A DNA stretch of 64,000 bases from DATLZU01 sp035573855. GTDB lineage: Bacteria > Nitrospirota > Nitrospiria > Nitrospirales > Nitrospiraceae. Each line of letters starts with the position of its first letter. Positions within the stretch are counted from its first letter, which is position 1. This document shows positions 60,337-64,000 of this stretch, in pieces. The stretch covers positions 1 to 64,000 of the forward strand of contig DATLZU010000011.1 in the NCBI GenBank assembly GCA_035573855.1, in the 5' to 3' direction. The position numbers were made by a program, and so were the translations under genes. The notes under the pieces are model-generated. The model had not been told where the DNA came from. It saw only the letters and a list, made by a program, of their open reading frames with translations, and searched no databases.

Positions 60337-60387
60337 CGCGACACCTCCCTTTGTGCGATGCGCCCGCTCAAAAGCCAGCAGGCGAGG

Positions 60388-61623
60388 TTAAAACAACTCG
60401 AACATCCACGACCGCATGCGTTCGAAGACCCGACCCAGAGGACGCCCGCGGCGCAGCCCGGCGGTTTCCAATTCTTCAGCGTGGTGCCGGGCGTGCAGCA
60501 ACAGGCCCACCCCCGTCGCATGCATCGGGTTGCTGACGATGTCCCGCAACCCGCCAACGCCGCTGGGCGTTCCCCGCCTTGCCGGCAGGTTCAGCACCTT
60601 CTCCGCCGCCTCCGGCATACCCTCCAGCAGCGAAGTGCCTCCGGTGATCACCACGCCCGCGCCTAACATCCCCTCGTATCCGGCCCTGGCGATCTCACGC
60701 TTTACCAGATCGAACATTTCTTCCACGCGCGGTTCGAGGATGTCGGCGATGTCCCGTCGCGAAACGGTCCGCGGCGGCCGGTCGCCGACTGACGGCACCT
60801 CCACCATTTGATGGCCGTGGATCAACTCGGTCCGCGCGATGCCGTGCTGGATCTTGATCTTCTCCGCCTCGGTCTGCGAGGTGAGGAGCCCGATGGCAAG
60901 ATCCTTGGTCAGGTTCTGCCCGCCGATCGGCAGGATCGCCGTATGTCGAATGCTGCCGTCCAGAAAAATGGCGAGGTCCGTCGTGCCGCCGCCGAGATCC
61001 ACCATCGCGACGCCCAGTTCGCGCTCTTCCTGGTTCAGCACCGCCTCGCTGGAAGCCAACGGCTGGAGAATGATGTCCACCACATCCAGACCAGCCCGGT
61101 TCACGCTCTTGATGATGTTCTGCGCAGAGGTGACCGCGCCCGTGATCACATGCACATTCACCTCCAACCGGTTGCCGGACATCCCCAACGGTTCACGGAC
61201 GCCGTCCTGATCGTCCACCACGAACTCTCGCGGGAGCACATGCAAGATGCGCCGCTCGTGTGGGATGACCGCCAGCGTGCGGGCGCTTTCCACCGCCCGC
61301 TGAATGTCTTCGCGCGTCACCTCTCCCTTTTTCAGGGCCACCACGCCTTTGCAATTCTCTCCGGAGATATGGCTGCCCGCGATTCCGGTGTAGACCGAGT
61401 TAATCTGGACAGCGGCCATTAGCTCCGCCTCCTCGACCGCTTTCTTGATCGACTCGACAGTGCTCTCGATGTTGACCACGACACCCTTGCGCAGCCCGCG
61501 CGACGGACTGGACCCGACGCCGATGATGTTCAGCGCCCCCTCCTCTGTCACTTCGGCGACGATGGCGCAGATCTTGGTCGTCCCGATATCCAGCCCTACG
61601 AGAATCTGGTCTCGTTTCGGCAC
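60388..61623 (-). CDS. ftsA: Cell division protein FtsA
   Basis: FtsA tethers FtsZ to the membrane. The 411 aa have the actin-fold LVGLDIGTTKICAIVAEVTE, MVDLGGGTTDLAIFLDGSIR and GVVITGGTSLLEGMPEAAEK, and a C-terminal amphipathic helix (FERMRSWMFELF). It follows ftsQ after 3 nt. Confidence 0.97.
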   Translation of the reverse strand: MPKRDQILVGLDIGTTKICAIVAEVTEEGALNIIGVGSSPSRGLRKGVVVNIESTVESIKKAVEEAELMAAVQINSVYTGIAGSHISGENCKGVVALKKGEVTREDIQRAVESARTLAVIPHERRILHVLPREFVVDDQDGVREPLGMSGNRLEVNVHVITGAVTSAQNIIKSVNRAGLDVVDIILQPLASSEAVLNQEERELGVAMVDLGGGTTDLAIFLDGSIRHTAILPIGGQNLTKDLAIGLLTSQTEAEKIKIQHGIARTELIHGHQMVEVPSVGDRPPRTVSRRDIADILEPRVEEMFDLVKREIARAGYEGMLGAGVVITGGTSLLEGMPEAAEKVLNLPARRGTPSGVGGLRDIVSNPMHATGVGLLLHARHHAEELETAGLRRGRPLGRVFERMRSWMFELF

Positions 61624-61626
61624 CGT

Positions 61627-62532
61627 TTACCCCCTTTCGCGGACAATGACGCGGCCGGAATACCGCAGGTCAATCTCGTTAGGCCCACGCCCGTCTCCAT
61701 CGAAGGTCACGAAGCGGAGCGCCGGTCTGACCTTGCGGAACCGCTCCCATTGCTCGTCGACCGGGGACCGCCCGAATTGGAATCGCAGGCCGCGGACGGA
61801 GGCGACAAGATTGGCGGGGTTGCCGACGTCCACCTCCACCCGGCTGTCGAGCGTCTGGGTGACCAGATTCGCCAGGTCAATGCCGACCTTCGCCGCGCGG
61901 CGGGCGGCGGGATCGCCATGCAACAGCCCGTGGGAATCGATTCCGGTCAGCAGCGGGAGCGCCGGCTCGTCACCACTTTCCAACTTGGACAGCACATGTC
62001 CCTCGTCGTCGGTGAGCCAGTCGCCCGAGGCCGTCCGGACGACCGCCGCCGGCTTGCGCTCGGCGACCGTCACCTGCAACTCATGGAACGGCACGCGCCG
62101 GATCTCCACCGCCTTGATCCAGGGATGCCCCATCAGCCGTTCTTCCAATGCCTGCGGGTGCACGGAAAACAGCGTCGCGTCATCACGCAGCGACAGCCGA
62201 TCGAGAATCTCCTGCCTGGTCACGCGATCAAGCCCCTGCACTGTCACAGTCTGGATAACAAACCACTTGCGGACGACCGGAACGGCCTCTCGTGAGACAA
62301 CGGAAGCTCCCCACGCAGTCAGTCCGCTCAACACCAGCCACCCGGCCAACCGAAATCCGCGGCGAAACGAACGGCGCCGTCGCTCGCGCATCCGCTCCCA
62401 GGCGGCGCTTCCCGGTTCGGGCCCGTCCGCCCGTCGATGGTTCGGTCTGGGGCCTTGCGCCCGTTTCTTCCTCCCCGCCAGCAAAACCCGTCTCTTTCTC
62501 ATGCTCATGGACGTGAGGTCCCTCGCGCTCAA
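61627..62532 (-). CDS. ftsQ: Cell division protein FtsQ
   Basis: FtsQ is a bitopic scaffold of the divisome. The 301 aa have a basic cytoplasmic tail, one transmembrane helix (GFRLAGWLVLSGLTAWGAS), a POTRA domain (VQTVTVQGLDRVTRQEILDR) and the FtsQ domain. The start overlaps the ddl stop by 4 nt; another Met at 62502-62496 is possible. Confidence 0.93.
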   Translation of the reverse strand: MSARDLTSMSMRKRRVLLAGRKKRAQGPRPNHRRADGPEPGSAAWERMRERRRRSFRRGFRLAGWLVLSGLTAWGASVVSREAVPVVRKWFVIQTVTVQGLDRVTRQEILDRLSLRDDATLFSVHPQALEERLMGHPWIKAVEIRRVPFHELQVTVAERKPAAVVRTASGDWLTDDEGHVLSKLESGDEPALPLLTGIDSHGLLHGDPAARRAAKVGIDLANLVTQTLDSRVEVDVGNPANLVASVRGLRFQFGRSPVDEQWERFRKVRPALRFVTFDGDGRGPNEIDLRYSGRVIVRERG

Positions 62533-63497
62533 CCGGTTCCGACTCGCCGATGAGCGGCGCGCCTGAGCGCGGATTCCAGAATCCGCTCGGTCAAAGCGTC
62601 ATAGTCGATCCCCGCTTGCGCCGCCGCCATCGGCAACAGACTCGTCTCCGTCATCCCCGGAATGGTGTTGATTTCCAGCACATAGGGACGGCCGCGCGGT
62701 GTGACTCGGAAATCCACCCGCACTGCGCCCTCACAGCCGAACACCTCGTAGGTCTTCACCGCCATCTCTCGCAGTCGGCGGGTCACGTTCGCCGAGAGAG
62801 GAGCCGGACACAGATACCGAGTCTTCCCTTTCTGATATTTGGCGGCGTAGTCGTAGAACCCGCTCGGCGCCACGATCTCCACCGCCGGCAGGACGGAGAG
62901 CTTTCCCTCTCCTTCATCGAGGAGAGAGACCGTGACCTCATGTCCCGGAATGTAGGCTTCGACCAGTGCCTGCCGGTCATATCGGTGGGCGAGCGCCAGC
63001 GCGTCTTTCCACTGTGACGGCCGGCGAACGATGCTCACCCCGATGGTCGATCCCTGCGAAGCCGGTTTCACGACGACAGGCCAGGTCAACCCGGCCGAGC
63101 GGAGGACGCGTCCGCTCGGCGTCGACTCGCCCCGCTTGACCACCGTCCCTGGAGGCACCGACACGCCGTGGTGGGCGAGCAGCGCCTTGGCGGTCACTTT
63201 GTCCATTCCCATCGCGCTGGCCAGCACCCCGCAGCCGGTATAGGGGATGCCGATCGTCTCCAGGAATCCCTGGATGGCGCCGTCTTCACCGCCTGGACCG
63301 TGAAGCGCCAAAAAGGCCAGCTCGATCTTCTGTTCTTGCAAGTCCTTATAGAGAGACGGTCCGACATCGATCGGCACCGCGTCATAGCCGCGCCGAAGCA
63401 GAGCTCGATGAACGGCTTGACCAGTCCGAAGCGAGATCTCCCGCTCGGAGGATTGTCCGCCCATCAACACGCCGATGCGGGCTCTGGTCAGCGGCAT
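62529..63497 (-). CDS. ddl: D-alanine-D-alanine ligase
   Basis: Ddl joins two D-Ala for peptidoglycan. The 322 aa have RIGVLMGGQSSEREISLRTG, GPGGEDGAIQGFLETIGIPYTG, WPVVVKPASQGSTIGVSIV and EINTIPGMTETSLLPMAAA, the ATP-grasp marks. I chose the ATG at 63497; an upstream Met at 63542 lies in the spacer to murB. Confidence 0.96.
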   Translation of the reverse strand: MPLTRARIGVLMGGQSSEREISLRTGQAVHRALLRRGYDAVPIDVGPSLYKDLQEQKIELAFLALHGPGGEDGAIQGFLETIGIPYTGCGVLASAMGMDKVTAKALLAHHGVSVPPGTVVKRGESTPSGRVLRSAGLTWPVVVKPASQGSTIGVSIVRRPSQWKDALALAHRYDRQALVEAYIPGHEVTVSLLDEGEGKLSVLPAVEIVAPSGFYDYAAKYQKGKTRYLCPAPLSANVTRRLREMAVKTYEVFGCEGAVRVDFRVTPRGRPYVLEINTIPGMTETSLLPMAAAQAGIDYDALTERILESALRRAAHRRVGTG

Positions 63498-63523
63498 ATT
63501 TGCTCGCTCATCACAAGTTGGAG

Positions 63524-63583
63524 TAACGGGGTAGCGGGGCATCGGGCTGGGGAGCCGTTCTCCGTTTTCTCCTTACCCCGTTA
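63524..63583. repeat. Gap inverted repeat, murB-ddl
   Basis: TAACGGGGTA at 63524-63533 is the exact complement of TACCCCGTTA at 63574-63583. The arms lie between the murB stop and the ddl start. The minus strand of the gap also has several GGGGTAA-type words in a row. Confidence 0.6.
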
Positions 63584-63608
63584 TCCCTTTACCCCCTTAC
63601 CTCTGGTC

Positions 63609-64000
63609 TCAGACTTGCCCGACGATCTTCAATTCCAGTTCCAGGGCGATGCCGGTCCGCCGCCACACTTGGCGGCGGACTTTCTGAATCAACGCGATCA
63701 CGTCCGCCGCCCGCGCCCGTCCCAGATTCACGATGAAATTCCCGTGCTTCTCGGACACCTGGGCGTCGCCGACGCGCGCGCCCTTGAGCCCTACCGCCTC
63801 GATCAGCTTCCCCGCCGGCTCCTTCCCGGGATTCTTAAACACGCAGCCGGCGTTAGGAAGCGTCAGCGGCTGCGTATCCTTGCGATAGCGCAGATAGTCC
63901 TTGACCACCCGCTCAATGTCGCGCCGGGACCCGGGCTTGAGCTGGAGCCACACGCCCACCACGACGCCTTTCGGTAACTTCGCGCGCCGGTAGCTGAATT
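63609..64000 (-). CDS. murB: UDP-N-acetylenolpyruvoylglucosamine reductase, C-terminal part
   Basis: MurB makes UDP-MurNAc for peptidoglycan. The fragment reads FSYRRAKLPKGVVVGVWLQL at the edge, then AGCVFKNPGKEPAGKLIEAVGL with the catalytic Ser replaced by Cys (G-C-V-F-K-N-P, a known variant), VSEKHGNFIVN and LELELKIVGQV. The N-terminal FAD half lies beyond the window. Confidence 0.94.
   Translation of the reverse strand, partial: FSYRRAKLPKGVVVGVWLQLKPGSRRDIERVVKDYLRYRKDTQPLTLPNAGCVFKNPGKEPAGKLIEAVGLKGARVGDAQVSEKHGNFIVNLGRARAADVIALIQKVRRQVWRRTGIALELELKIVGQV

Noticed and set aside
61445..62566. Plus-strand frame of 373 codons opposite ftsA and ftsQ
   Set aside because: Low-complexity Ser/Arg/Thr translation and antisense to conserved division genes.
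1..64000. CRISPR array
   Set aside because: No regularly spaced direct repeats of 24-40 bp were seen; the only tandem repeat is the 21-bp pair at 41503.

Overview
The window reads as a chromosomal segment of a GC-rich, Gram-negative autotroph. The best fit is the genus Nitrospira (nitrite-oxidising or comammox bacteria). The call rests on one run of reductive TCA genes (succinyl-CoA synthetase, fumarate reductase, NADP isocitrate dehydrogenase, aconitase, two-subunit ATP-citrate lyase) and a separate five-subunit 2-oxoacid:ferredoxin oxidoreductase that includes the rare ForE subunit. No rRNA, tRNA, CRISPR or intact insertion sequence was seen. The genus call is inference from gene content, not a database match.

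Layout. 1-11.6 kb: rTCA operon on the minus strand, transcribed aclB-aclA-acnA-icd-frdB-frdA-sucC-sucD from a promoter near 11.58 kb. 11.6-15.5 kb: mutM, a dual-specificity phosphatase, small zinc-ribbon and hypothetical proteins, and an Rsm22-like methyltransferase. 15.5-19.8 kb: forB-G-D-E-A (minus) behind a near-consensus promoter with an upstream dyad. 20.2-22.4 kb (plus): a MetV-type subunit, queF, apaH, DUF309. 22.4-25 kb (minus): folD-metF-panB, a one-carbon operon. 25.3-30.6 kb (plus): a lipoprotein, a beta-propeller protein and a Cys-rich protein with overlapping ends, small hypotheticals, an RRM RNA-binding protein and a fatty-acid desaturase. 31-40.2 kb (minus): rpsF-ssb-rpsR, then yceD-rpmF-plsX-fabH-fabD-fabG-acpP-fabF-rnc and a periplasmic cyclophilin; fabI follows at 40.4-41.2 kb. 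41.5-43.8 kb: an integron-like island with an attC site, one cassette gene (RusA-like) and an IntI-type integrase that lacks a catalytic Arg. 44-53.4 kb (minus): ychF, pth, rplY, prs, ispE, pilR, pilS, pilC. 53.5-64 kb: pgsA, small genes, a beta-lactamase-fold hydrolase, then the dcw/ylm cluster murB-ddl-ftsQ-ftsA-ftsZ-pgeF-yggS-proC-yggT-divIVA (minus).

How the parts fit. ATP-citrate lyase, fumarate reductase, succinyl-CoA synthetase and the ferredoxin oxidoreductase together drive CO2 fixation. Their two main promoters share TTGAC(T/A)-N18-TACACT. FolD, MetF, PanB and MetV handle C1-tetrahydrofolate units. The fab/plsX block supplies fatty acids for membrane lipid, and the desaturase modifies them.

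Most unusual structure. (1) A roughly 100-bp repeat occurs three times, each copy 2-20 nt past the stop codon of a minus-strand gene, with compensatory stem changes between copies; this looks like an undescribed structured 3'-UTR RNA or DNA element. (2) A reverse-orientation integron remnant with a decayed integrase. (3) Inverted repeats of differing sequence that bracket many of the longer intra-operon gaps, one arm at the upstream stop codon and one near the downstream start. (4) A 212-bp palindrome between sucD and sucC that resembles a miniature mobile element.
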